Shown here piece after piece: positions 1 to 12,827 of a stretch of DNA of 64,000 nucleotides. The stretch spans positions 4,059,826 through 4,123,825 of the forward strand of contig JANPWX010000028.1 of the NCBI GenBank assembly GCA_024734555.1, written 5' to 3'. The stretch comes from Trochalopteron elliotii. Lineage: Eukaryota > Chordata > Aves > Passeriformes > Leiothrichidae. The translations under genes and the position numbers were made by a program. Under the pieces are notes generated by a model. It made no database searches and was not told where the DNA came from. It saw nothing but the letters and a program-made list of their open reading frames with translations. The stretch's first letter is position 1; each line of letters begins with the position of its first letter.

Positions 1-148
1 AAACTTTATATTTGCATTGATAGCCTGTCATTTTTCTAATTTATTTTATTTTTGTGTGTGCAGTCTGTACATATGAAATGCCCCTATTTTCCCCACATTC
101 CCTGTTGGTTAGTAGGTTGACTCATAGTAGTGATTTGCAATATTACAG

Positions 149-322
149 GCAAGGGAGGATGTGATCCACATGCTGAAGACAGAGAAAACCAAACCCGAAG
201 TTTTAGAAGCTCATTATGGGTCTGCAACTCCAGAGAATGTGCTTCGAGTGCTACACAGGGATGCCATCCTTGCCCAAGAAAAATCTGTAGGGGAAGACGT
301 CTATGAGAAACCAATTTCAGAG
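149..322 (+). CDS. FILIP1: FILIP1 coding exon ([10 protein letters not shown]...KPISE)
   Basis: The exon is 174 nt (58 codons), phase 0 at both ends, with the acceptor at 147-148 (TATTACAG) and donor at 323 (GTAACA). It encodes the segment beginning [20 protein letters not shown] and ending [10 protein letters not shown]. This lies in the conserved N-terminal CortBP2/NAGP-like region shared by FILIP1, FILIP1L and CTTNBP2. The preceding coding exon with the initiator Met is not in the window. Confidence 0.95.
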
Positions 323-3300
323 GTAACAACTTCTTGATTGACAATATTATGTCTGTGCAGGGGGAAGCCTAACCAGAAGTGAGACTCCATATAATTTGGA
401 TGTATGCAAAGCAAGCAAGAGGATAACACAGAATTTGTACACTGAAAACAAAATCTTGTTCACTCATATGCAGAATAATTTGTAAGCGAAGTCACTGGAT
501 TTGAACACAAACCATAAAGAGGTTGTATGCTTCCTAGGGCTGGTGCTGTTAAGCAAGACCAAAATCTTTGGGTGTGAAATTTCTAGTTTTTAAATTCCTT
601 TCAATTATAGGCTTCCACATACTCTACTGCTCACAGCACTGGTAACTACCCTTTGATTTTCTTGGCATACTAGAACACTGTCATGAGGCTAGTTCAGAAA
701 AGAAGACCTTTGGAGATTGACTTTGACCATATTTATGGGATCATAAATCCATATTCAATTTATGTCACTTAAACTCTAGGACTGCAAAGTCAGTTCAGCC
801 CCTAAAGGAGACTGATAGGACTCCTCACTTTAAAATGTAAGCAATAAATTAATGTCAAATAGACCTGAGAATTAGAGTAGACCTGAGAGTGTTTGAGGCC
901 AACATGAATACCAAAATAAACAGCCATTTCTCCTGTTCATAGTTTCATAACAGTCCAGGTCATGGGGAAGGAGCATGCAACAACATACAATATAACAGAC
1001 TGTAGTGCCTGTCCAAATCTTCATAGTTCATCCAATTAGAACACTTAGTTTCTTCACCAGGAGTTGTGTCTACCATGGGATATCTTTGTACTGTGTATTC
1101 TCATTGAAGCGTCCCCTGGAATTTTTGGGATGATAGTAAATAAGGAAATCAAACCTTAGTATATTGGGGCATGCATAAAATACTCTCAAACAAGATTAAA
1201 AGTTTAGCAAGGCCTTTTTCCAAAGAAGCTGATAATTTGACAGGGACTTCAGTGTAAAACTTTCATGACGTGCAGATTCACAAGGCTTACATCGAAATAA
1301 AATAGAAAAATTAAGTGCAAAAGCTCTACTCTGAAAAGCTGAACCCAATCTGGCTCTTTTATAAAATGCAATGACATTTTCTCTTTGACTGCTATGGTCA
1401 GCTTTTGGAGAGCAAATTGCCCTGGTCCTCCTGCTCTCTTATTTCCCTTAGTTTGCTGAGATACCCTGTGAAACAGCAGCATATGGGGCTGAGGAAGGTG
1501 AGATTCTCACAGGGTAAGGGTTGGGGGTAGGTAAAGCAGGCTCTGCCAGCCACCATGCCAGGGGCAGGCAACCAACCAGGCAAGTACCAAGGCTGTGGGC
1601 TGCTTTAGCAGGGAGGAGGCTGGAATTTGTCATCTGCACCCGAGAAACAGCAAAAGGAGCAACATGAATAGCCATGGTGGATTTGGAGTGTCCTGGCAAC
1701 TTTTTAGAGACACTTCCCTGGTTTTAATGTTTGTTTGAATAATAACTGGCATATTAAATTAATAAAAAATTGCAGAAAACAGAAAGGGTAAAGGGTTGTG
1801 AATAAATAAAGAGAATTTCTGTCAAAAAACAGGCTGAGGGGAAACTCCTAAGGCTTATAATTAATTGTATTTGTTAACGTAAAACTGAAATCTGGTCAGA
1901 ATCTAAATAATTTGAATCCTTTATCTCAGCAGATTTATAGGTGTGTTAAAGATGAGAAACCCAAATTTCAGCCTTCAGATTACACTTTATGCTCCACATG
2001 CAAGTGTCTAGTCCCCATACAGGTGTGTGAATTCAGGCTCCCAGGCTCTGAGCTGTGAGCTACAGCTTTTTCTCCATGAGTGTGCACAGCACCTCACCAC
2101 AGGGGAAATACAGCACCGCAACAATATTATTTGTTACCCTAGAGCTAAGTGGAGTTCTGTCCTTTGTGTATCTGAAAACTGTGCAAATGTTTATTGCTAA
2201 TATGTCATCCAAATAAATCATTACTTTCACGGGGCAGTTATTCTTATTTCTAGTCACTGCTTTATGTAAAACCCAAGACGTAAAATTACAGGACTTGCAT
2301 TTACCAAACACAACATTGTTGGTTAATAAATCAGATGAAGTAAGCAAGGAGACCTTTAAAACAGTCTGTTCTCCTTCCCTACAATCCAGCTGGACAGACT
2401 TGAAGAAAAGCAGAAAGAGACGTATCGGCGCATGCTGGAACAGCTGCTGTTGGCAGAAAAGTGCCATCGTCGCACCGTTTACGAGCTAGAAAATGAGAAA
2501 CATAAACACACAGATTACATGAACAAGAGTGATGACTTTACCAACCTCTTGGAACAGGAGCGGGAGAGGTGAGTAAAAGACTACCCCAGTGCTCATCCCT
2601 TCAGCAGTGACATGGCCTGGTATTTTCCATGTTTAAATGACACTAAACTTGTGTGTAAAACAATTGTAAATGTCAGTCCACTCATGTCGTTTGTAAGTAC
2701 GTTACTGTGCAAGTCTGGAGCTGGAGGAATCCCACTGAATATTCCTCTAGTGTGAGCCTGAATTAAGAAACAAATTTGTTTTGAATTAGTCATGCCCATT
2801 TTGGGTTCACCTCCAGGTAGCTTTTGATCAGATGTTATTTATGTTGGCTAAGTTTGGGACTGGCTTGCTTAGCTAAGCACTAAGTTTTGTGAAGGACAGA
2901 GCACTATTGTCACAGCAGGAGGGCAGGGTTAGTAAGACCACAACACATATTAGGATACTGGCAGATAAGTGGTAGGACTCTGCCATGTCCTTTGCATTTA
3001 GGCTTGCAAAGTCACAAACTATTTGCATTCCTTTTCATATTTTGAAGACATATGCTTCAGGCAAGTTATCTGTTCCCCTGGAAGAAAATATTATCGTGCA
3101 TTATGAAATGTGCCCAGCCTGTGGTGGTCTATCTGCAGTGTTTATCTCACAGTCTCATACACCCCATATTCCTTTTTTTTTTTTTTTGAGTGTTTATCCT
3201 GCTTGTTGGATGAGTAATTTGTTCTCTGTGTCTCTAAGAAAAGAAAGATCACCTACCTTAGCTAAAGGCTGAGCACTCAGTAACAGCCTCAGGTTTTCAA

Positions 3301-6300
3301 TATGAAATTTTTGTGCTTATACCAAACTGCTTGAAATCAATCCATGCTGTGTTTATTTTTTTATTTTTTATTTTAAAAAAGGCTCTAAGAAAAATACTTA
3401 AGGCAAGTTCAAAGGAGAAATGCTTTTGAGGAAACCACAGGCTTGTGGCAGACATTTGCAAAAAGCCAGAAGCGAAACTGTTTAGTGTATTTCCTGAACT
3501 CAGTTCAGCGCCAACTTTGAGTAGGTGGCACATGAGCTACAGTGACCATATTTCCTGGTTTAATAGGTTATGATTTTGTTCTGTCTTTACTTTCCTGGGT
3601 TGATTGGCAAACTTTAAAGAACAAAAATGCTTCTGCATCTTAGCAAATTGATTCTCACAGTAGAAAATGAAGAATATAAAAACAAATATGCTTTAAGAAA
3701 TAAAAGATGTTGTATTTTCAAGTAAGGAGCAACTTCACATCTGATTTTCATAGAAGACATTTTGTCTCTATGCTGAATATCCATGAATGTGTGGACATGC
3801 AGCCACTAAAATGCTACAAAAGTGGTATTAAAATATCATTTGTCTTTACATTTTAATATTCACATTAATTTGACAATTGTTGCCTTCTTATTATTCCCTC
3901 TCAATTTGTGAAGGCCACTAAATAGTCTATTATTATGACCTGGATTGAATCGACTTCCCTTAATGAAGTGATTAAAGAGCGTTTTGTCTTACTACTGCTA
4001 AGATATCATGTCCCATATCTGTGGTGATAAGATGACTTCTAAGGAAAGGCCCAAAAGTAACAATAGATTTTGTCAAAAAGAATGAGTTTGAAGTGGAAAA
4101 ATTAAATTGCAACAGATTGAAGCATACAAGAAATTCATATTCAATCTGCATATTGGGACAGAGAACTGACCTGCCCAAAGGCATTTTTTAAGGTCCTGCA
4201 TAGGCATTCTTGTTTTATAAGTAGCACTATACATATAATTCATTTTACTGTGGTACTTTGAGGGTTATTTTATTAAGAGCTGAACAGACTTGTAGTCTCC
4301 ATGAAAATGAAAAGGGACACAGAGTTGAACTTTGCCCGTCAGCCACTCTGCTGCACTCGCAGTTATGATGGTAATGAGACAGGGTGAGCCAGAGGAAGAA
4401 CAGTGCTGCAGGATGGCCATCTCACAGCAGTCTGCTACAATGAGAGAAGTAATAATTTCTATACTGGATCTAAGTAATTTCAGTAATTTCTTTTCTCACA
4501 GTATTTTATCAATCTTTCCTAACCATTGTTGTCTACATCAACTTTCATGGACCACATCTGCTTTTGCTGTCTTGTGAAAGTTTGAACAAACCAGAAAGGG
4601 AAATATTTAAAAACAAATATGCCTCGGTTCTAATGTATGTCTAACACTCTCTTAATGCATTTACTTTGGAATATTTTTTTTTAAATGGGCTTTCATACGT
4701 TATCTCTAATCCACCTACAACAACATGATATGAAAGTAAACAGTTCCTATGGGTGACTAATTATTAGGTCACCCTCATATAGGAAGGAAGTAACAGGAAA
4801 ACATGATTTCTCAAAAATAATGACACATGAAAAGTATAAAAAAGAGAAAATTGTGCACTGGGATATTCAAAATGTAGACAGATGAGGGCATGGGGGTAAA
4901 TGCAGAAGGCTGAAGGGCCTCACTGTTGGTGTTGTCTCTGCAAGACCAAGTGCAGCTGATCTGAAGAAAGATTGTTGAAAAAGCTGGCATGTTACAGAAA
5001 AAGGGTAATGATGACCATTTGCAACGTGGAGATGAAAGAAATCTGGTACTTTTAGTGGAAGATGCTTCTACAGATGTTGTGGCTGAAGTGTTTTGCAGAT
5101 TTCCCTATAGTATGCTATAATAATATCTAATGATGTTTGAAAGTTATGGACAGTATTTTCTATTTTTCAGCGCAATCAGATTTCCCTTTTCAATGCTTGC
5201 CCACCTCAGCTGCCGTTCCTCTGACATCAAGTTGTCCTTGGGTATCTCTGATTCTGGGGAAGGCAGAAGCAGACATCTTCCTGGAGCCTCCTCAGGAGGC
5301 TGAGGAATATGGAGAAGAGCTGAAGGCCCCAGGCCCCCTCAAAGACTTGGATGATAGATGGTGATGTGAGAGGTCTAGTCTGAGAGGTGGAGAATGAAGG
5401 GTGTGGTCAGAAGTGCATTGATGCTGTGGCTTGCAGTGGGCACTTGGAGAGCTGCAGACCAGGCATCAGCAGCCTCAGGGATAAAATTAGTCTTCCCAGC
5501 ACAGGCACCCTCATGAACTTCAGCAGTGCTTTGGGGAGGGAGCTGGTGGGGTGATTTTGGGCTGAGCTGGGCACAGTTAAACCAGCTATTGGTACTTCAT
5601 GACCCCAAAAACTCTTGTGTAAAGCAGGCTTAACATGAAATGGTACTTGGCTGTTCTCTGTGCTGCCTAGTCCCAGCCCTCTTGCCTTCCCTTTTAGGGA
5701 ACTGGGGGCAGAGTTGGGGGAAAATCTTTAGTTTATCAAATATAAATTTTTTCATTTGATCAGCAGGGCTTTTTCTTTTCTTGTGGAAAAGGGTAGAGAT
5801 CTCTCTAATGTCAGCATTTCTTCAATGTTTTGATTGACCTACGAGATGAGGTTTAAAATGCTGACATTTTTAGAAGTGCTAATCCCTGAAAAACTTTTCT
5901 TGTGCCCTTCTTTTAATCCTGTTGGTTGACAGCACATTTTGCTCCTATTAAAAGCACTGGAAAGCTCCCATTCATTTTAACGGCTCAGAAAGAGGCTTGA
6001 GGTGAGGACCACTGAGCCAGTCCTGCCATCCAGGACAGAGAGAAGAAATAGCCTGAAAGCCTGCAAAAACGGGAGGAGGAGGCAATGTCTTTTATATGGA
6101 TGAGATGTGGGTTGCTGAACAGAGGGTGTGATGTGGCAGAAAGGCTTTGTTGGAGCTCTGTTATGGGGAATCTGTGTGGCTGCTTTGTGAGTAATTTGAT
6201 CATTTCCAGCATGATCCCTGAGACTGCTGAGACTCTGTCACCCCACCACACAGTGATCAGGAAATATACACCGACTATCTCAGTGCTGTCTGTGCTAAAG

Positions 6301-9300
6301 GATAGATACATTTTATTGCAAGACTTCACTAAAGGGATGAGGATTTAATATTGGTTCTTGCTTTCTTCAGTGCTTCAAATTATTCTTTACAATCACTGCA
6401 AGTGTTCTTGGTGCGCTGAAGCATTTCACATTTTCTGCAAAGGCGAGGCTGAGGATTCAGTCTGTACTTCCTAAGCATTGCCCTCCTAAATCTGGTTTTA
6501 GTTAAACACTCTTTTTGAAGTACATGGCCATAATTAGATCTGCCTAGAGGAGACAGCAAGACTGTGACCCCAGCTCTTTCCTCCACAAAGTTCCCTTTCA
6601 GTTTTCACGTAAAATTGTCTCCTCTTTGCCTCCCCCATCACAGCACCCCCAGCAAGGAATGCACTGGCAAGTCCCTCGGAGGTCTGTGATAATACATTCC
6701 TCTCGACTTCAGTCATGCTGGCACCGAGATGCTCTTGGCTGCTCTGCTGGTGATGTAATTCTGGGCCCACATCACCTGCAAAGGAAACTGATCTGTGAGC
6801 AATAAAGCACACAGCCCTCTTGAAACAAAAATGGGAGTGTTGATGTTAACAAGTTTTCAAACTCCCTTTTTTTCTTTTTTTACATTTCTGCTTTTATTAC
6901 CAAAGCTTCCCTTCTCCCTTTTCCCACGAGACGGCAGCACCAAGCCTTTCATTGGGAAGTGCTCGCCTTTTTGTTTCCATGAATTTCATGGACCCAAGCA
7001 AGTGTAAATGCTGGAGTGTGATGCAGATTGGAGATTTTGTGTGTGTTGCCTTTCCAGTTTGTGTTTTCCCTTGATTTTTATGGAGACTGTAAAATAAAGG
7101 AGCTGCAGGAAGACAGCAGGCCAGAGTATCCATCAGTCAATTACTTGTTTAGAGAACAATAAAGCCAAAAATATGAAGTATTCAGGACTAATAAATTTCT
7201 GTGATTTACCACCATAAAGCCAAATTCTGTGGTAAGAATAGGTCCATACAGAAATATTGGGGTGAGGTATAAGATCCAAACATATAACACAGATTTTGGC
7301 CTGTTACTGTAATCTGGTGGTGATTCCTCTAAAGTCTGGGAAGTAAGTTATTTTACAGAAATTTTTTTGCTGTCTTCTTTTTTTTTTTTTCCCCAAGAGT
7401 TTTTAGCCACATTTGTACTCTGGCTTTTTTTCTCATATGGTGATTGTTTCTGTGTCCTGGCTTCCAAATTGTAACCAAAAAAAAAGGAAAAGCCATCCCA
7501 GTGGGACTTCACCATTGCCTACAGCAGCTAATCATCTCACTGCACATTACCGGCCTTACAAGAGCACTGAGTCACTCTGTCTACTTTTCAGTAAGTGCAT
7601 CTCTAAACTTTCAATATTATAATGTAGAAGACAAGGGCAGCAGTGCATTTTTGTTATTTTCTTTTCAGGCTGACATGCTATCGATATGGTTCAGAAAAGC
7701 TGGTTATTTTCTGTCAATGTAATATATTCACATGGTCACAGATCGGAAATTCTGGGGTAGTCTATTAAAATAAATGAATTCAAAAACCTGGCAATGACAA
7801 ATACAATTTCTGCACAGTTAAGTAAATCTGAAGGTCATTCATTTTGCTGGTCCTGTTTTACAGCTCTAGCTGACTGCAAGACAGAAAAGTTTATGTTTTA
7901 ACTAATGAATCTGGTCCCAACTTCCAACAAAATTGTTCCAAAGGTAATTTGAAAATGAGAGAACAAACAGTTACATCTGACTGTGGAGAAACAATATGAA
8001 AGTATTGCAAGTCTTACACAATGTGAGCTGGGCCTAATCCAAATCCATCTCTTTACACTTGGATAGTCCTCAAAACTGTCCAGTCTTTCAGTCAGTTCTG
8101 GGATTATATAAAATGGCATCATGTGTTGTTTCAGCTACTTTTCCAAAATTTTTTCTAAGTAGGCATCAGCTCCACAGCCCTTGAGAGAGACTTATTATAC
8201 AAAACTATATGTACTTCATTATTCCTAGCAAGTTTGCTTGCTAAAATCATCAATTCAAATGCTCCCAGGGTCAGACAGGGGGAAAAAATTACTTCATTCA
8301 GAATCTACTCACGAACTCAAACTCTGTCCAGGGTGCAATAGGTAACAATTCTAACATTTAAGAGGCCTTTGCATGTTTCAGAGTGATTATACTACTGAAA
8401 TAAATATCAGTTCACAGCTCTACTGAGGCCATCTTTTTAAGTTGTCATTTTTTTTATGCAAAGAAAACAAGAACTGAATCAGGGTCATATAGGGAAAATT
8501 GCTTCCTCATTCAGAAAGATTAGAAACAGGTTGCAGTTGAAATGCCAGGTTTCAGTGAATTTCTAAAAAATTCAAAACGATACCACTTATTTACAAGTAT
8601 AAATATATGATAATAGGCACTGAAGCTTGAACATGTTGGATATTTTCTTTATGTCTAAATGAAAGTTTACCTGTGCAGAGATGCACAGTCTAATTAGCAA
8701 AGTATATGACCTACTGCCTTAATGGCTTACGAATATCCAAGACCTGTTCTGTATAGTCTGATAACTTCCATAAGTTGCATGAAGAACCTCAAGACATCAT
8801 CTCACTAAGGGGGGTTATTCTGAATCAGTGAGCCCATATGGAAGCTTTCCTAACCCTAAACAGATGTAATGTTTTTTCCATCTTCTTTCCCCAAAAGGGT
8901 GCTAAGTCATGCATCTCTTCTCATTTCTGCAGTATCTCCAGCAACAATGGAGATTAGAAATAATGAGTTTTTTATTTGCATCATTTCAGTTTTCATTTCT
9001 TTTTAAGGCTTGTATGTGAAGAAATCTTAAGGCAAAAATAAAAAATCCCAGGGATGCAAATATCCAGACAAAGCGTTCTTGTGAAATTTGCCAAGGCCTG
9101 TGCAAATGTGAGGGTAGAGAAATGCAAAATGTATAATTCACTACATATTTGTAAGGTACCTGAGTAGGTGCCTGGTTATAATATTGTGTTGTCATAGTAA
9201 GTATTTCAACTATTTAAAAACTCATAAAGACATACCATTTTGGTGCAAGGCTATTATTAATGTCAACAAAGAAAATCTGGTGACCTAATTCAAAAGACCA

Positions 9301-12300
9301 GCTAGTCAAAAAAAACATATCAAATAACCCTGTGATTATGCCACTCACCTGGGCAATGATAGACTTTTAATCCTTCTGTCAACTTGTTGGGACCTGAATC
9401 CACCTCTCAGAGGAGGCCCTCCTGGTCATGTTACTGGTTCCTTAAGGTGTCTGTTCCCATTCTTCCTTGTCGGAGTCCAGGGCATCCCTTTGGATAACCT
9501 GGGACCCCAGGAAGAGAGTTTGAACCCTGGACAGGGGGGTGTGAAGTAGGTCCAGGGAGATTGGAGACCTTGGCACACAGCCCAGAAAGGCACCGAGTTT
9601 GATTTCAGTCCATGGGAGAGGCTTCCAACACTGAAAGAATTACAAACCTCAAAGGTGTGAAAATAGTAGCTTAGCACAGCACGGGATGAAAAATTTTGTA
9701 ATTTTAGGATTCTTAGCATAGAGGTAAATGGGGGACAAGATGGAGGATTTAGGGCGTTGCCCTAGGTTCTTCTCCTTCTTCCTCATCCTCCATCTTCTGA
9801 GGTAGTGATGACACAAAGTAGTAAAAAGGGGTTGGGTTAAGGTAGAAATGACCTTTCTAGTATAGGCACTAGACATTGGCACAAAACAGTAAATAATGGA
9901 CACGTAGTTATCTGTGTAAGAGCAATGCAACGCCCCATCGGCGTGCAGTTGCCTTGTGTCCCAGCTGCTGTCCGGACCTCAGCTGGGTGTGGAGAGAATT
10001 CTGAGATATCAAATAATAAACAACATGAAAAACCTGAAAACAAGGCCTTGAAGACTCTGCTTTTTTCACGTGACATGGCTCAGGGTTTTTAGAGGGCCAA
10101 GGACTCTTAACAGCCAGAATCTCAGGTGAGAAAACCAAACCCGAGATTCCTGGCAAAAATTGTTCTATTTTTGCAAGCCACTTACATAATTTTGGGTTCT
10201 TTTCACCAAAGAGATGAAAATCTTCTTGTAGGTCAGTGTCTGAGTATTCAAATTTCCCAGACAAGAGGAATTCATTGGTCCAGGCAGATCGCTTGATCTT
10301 CTGAAAAAGGGAGGATTTTTCACTTGTTGGTTTGGTGAACTGGGCCAAGATATGATCCTTTCTATTCCCTGCTTTTCTTAAAATGACAAAAATGGAAATT
10401 AAATTACTGATCTGAAACAAACAAATGTTTCACTGAAATCCACATGAAACACTTTTTTCACTTGAATGACAGAAAAAGATTAAGCTTTTTTTAATATATT
10501 TTTTTAATTTTTGGTTTAGTTCTGAAACTGAAAAATCAGTTAGTCACACAGCTTTGTTATGCAGTTGCTTATGTTAGGGAATGATTAATAGTAACGTAGC
10601 TGAATATGCCTAATGAGGAAAGATAAAGAAATGAGCAGAAAATGAGGCTAAATTGTAGCAAAATGACAGCACTGCTTTTCTGATGATAGCAATTATGTCA
10701 TAGCTGAAAAACTATTTGTTGGTGACAAGTACATATATCATAGAATGAAAGCTCCTGTACAGTTCCATTTAAAAAGTTCATTTTCAGAGGAACCAGAAAG
10801 GGGTAGATGTATCCTCTTTCATCATTTAAATGTCAGGCTTTTCCTAGACGACTTAACTTGTTTTACAATGTTGCATAGCTTTCAACATTTTTTCATTTTG
10901 AAAATGACTGCCTGGGATACAAGCGTGGTTTCCAAACCCAGCAGGGGCAGAGGGGTGTCTGTCCCAGTGAAAGGCAGGCAGGCGTTGAGAGGACAGCCCA
11001 TGTGACCCGGGCAGGGCTAATCCTGCCATAGAAGACTCTGTCCTGGTTTCTGCCTCATGTCCTCACCTGACACAACAAGTGCTGTCGGCCCAATTTACTT
11101 TCAGTGGCAAGCACCATTGCCTTGTGCCCACCATTAGCACACCCAAGCTTTCTACATCCATCTTCTTCAGGTCTTAGGAAATAATTCTGATGCTGGATTT
11201 TACGAGCACAAAGCTGGCAGTGTTGCAATTCCTTTGAAGTCAGTAGAGCTCTTCTTGATTAATGGGATTAATAGAATCAGAGTAGGAATTCTGAAATGTG
11301 CGTATGCTTGTACCTGTAGAAGTCTATACATGCATAAATAAATGTATTACGTACAACAGTTTCTTGGGTGGAATTACAGCTTCTGCATAATGCTTCTGCT
11401 CTCCAGAAAATTAACTTGTCAGCAATACGTATTTTCTGTAAAATAATATTTTTATATAACTTATATATGCATTTTGGTTCATCATAGTAATCGTAATAAC
11501 AATAGTAATAACAATAACAACAACAATAAAAACCATAATAGCAATAATAACAACAATAATAATAATAGCAATAATAATAATAATATCAATAGTTTTAATG
11601 ACTACAATTTTTTACATAATTTCCACAGCCAAATTACGCCTTTGTGTTTTGAATTATTTTTGGTCAGCATTGCCTATTGGCTGTAAGCTTTTGCCTCCTT
11701 GTGCATGAGGCATCATTTGCACTTACGTCACTAGAAGATTTTAAAAATTAATAGTGATTTGTAAGTGAGGATACTCGTGGAAGTCAACAGCTAATGACTG
11801 AATACCTGATTAAGGAACAGCAGGGCCAGATTGCATAAGCCCTCCAATTATTCAGAGGGCAATATAGACATGGAAGAAAGAAATTTGAAGACAAAGGCAA
11901 GCACAGCACCTTCTAATTCCCACTTACGCAATGAAATTGGCCCAGTTTCTCCTTGCTTGCTCTCCATCTCAGAACTTGAGTTTTCCCTGTCCTTTTTTTT
12001 GCTATTCATACACTCAACAGGCTTCAGTCGGGACATGATCTTGGAAAGGGGTAGTGCAAACTAGAATTATTTCAGACTGAGAAGAGAAATGAAACCACAC
12101 ATGACATTTTTGTGGCAAGGGATGCACAGGGGCTGGTGCAAGTAAGTGTTTCTTTGAATGGAAGCACTGACAGCTCCTGTTCTTGTGCAATGGCTGTGGT
12201 CAGCCTGTGTCTCTCTTGTCCTCAGAACAAAGCCCTTGCTTTTAAAAACATGTATTTCATAAGACCCAAATAACCTCAGGTGAAGAATGATGTCCAGGCA

Positions 12301-12796
12301 AGATGATGGGACTACCAAGAATATGCAACAGCAAATCTTGGCAGTCAAAATACAGATCTGCTCAAAAACCAGATGCCTGTGAACATTCATATTTAGATGT
12401 GTACTGGTTGAGTATTTTTGGTTTGGGTATGGGTGGTTTTTTTTTGGTTTTGTTTTTGTTTCTTTTCTTTATCTTTTCCTGTTAAAATTCTTCATTGATT
12501 GCATTCCAGATATTTATGGGAGTAGTTTTTGGATTCTGCTCTAAGCAACTAGAAGTAAAAGGTTAATATAGCAGGCTCAAACCCCGGGTGAGTCTAGGCC
12601 CTCTGTGTTGGCTGGGGAGGGGAGCTGTGGAGAGACTCTTCTCTAATTGCCTCTCAATAGACACAAATCTAATGCAATCAGCAAACCTTAGAATTGCATG
12701 AGCTGTAGTAAATAGCTATGTGGTAATCAAAAAGCTTTGTTTAGGTGTAGGGGGGTTTATTTGGTGTTTTTTTACAGTCGTGATGGGTTTGATTTG

Positions 12797-12827
<31 letters not shown>

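Noticed and set aside
6380..6586. Minus-strand 68-residue frame ending with CRKC...CSDC, zinc-finger-like
   Set aside because: The four-Cys pattern is suggestive, but there is no wider similarity, splice context or second finger. It is most likely chance in an intron.
11474..11686. Asn-rich 70-residue plus-strand frame
   Set aside because: It is produced entirely by the AAT/AAC microsatellite.
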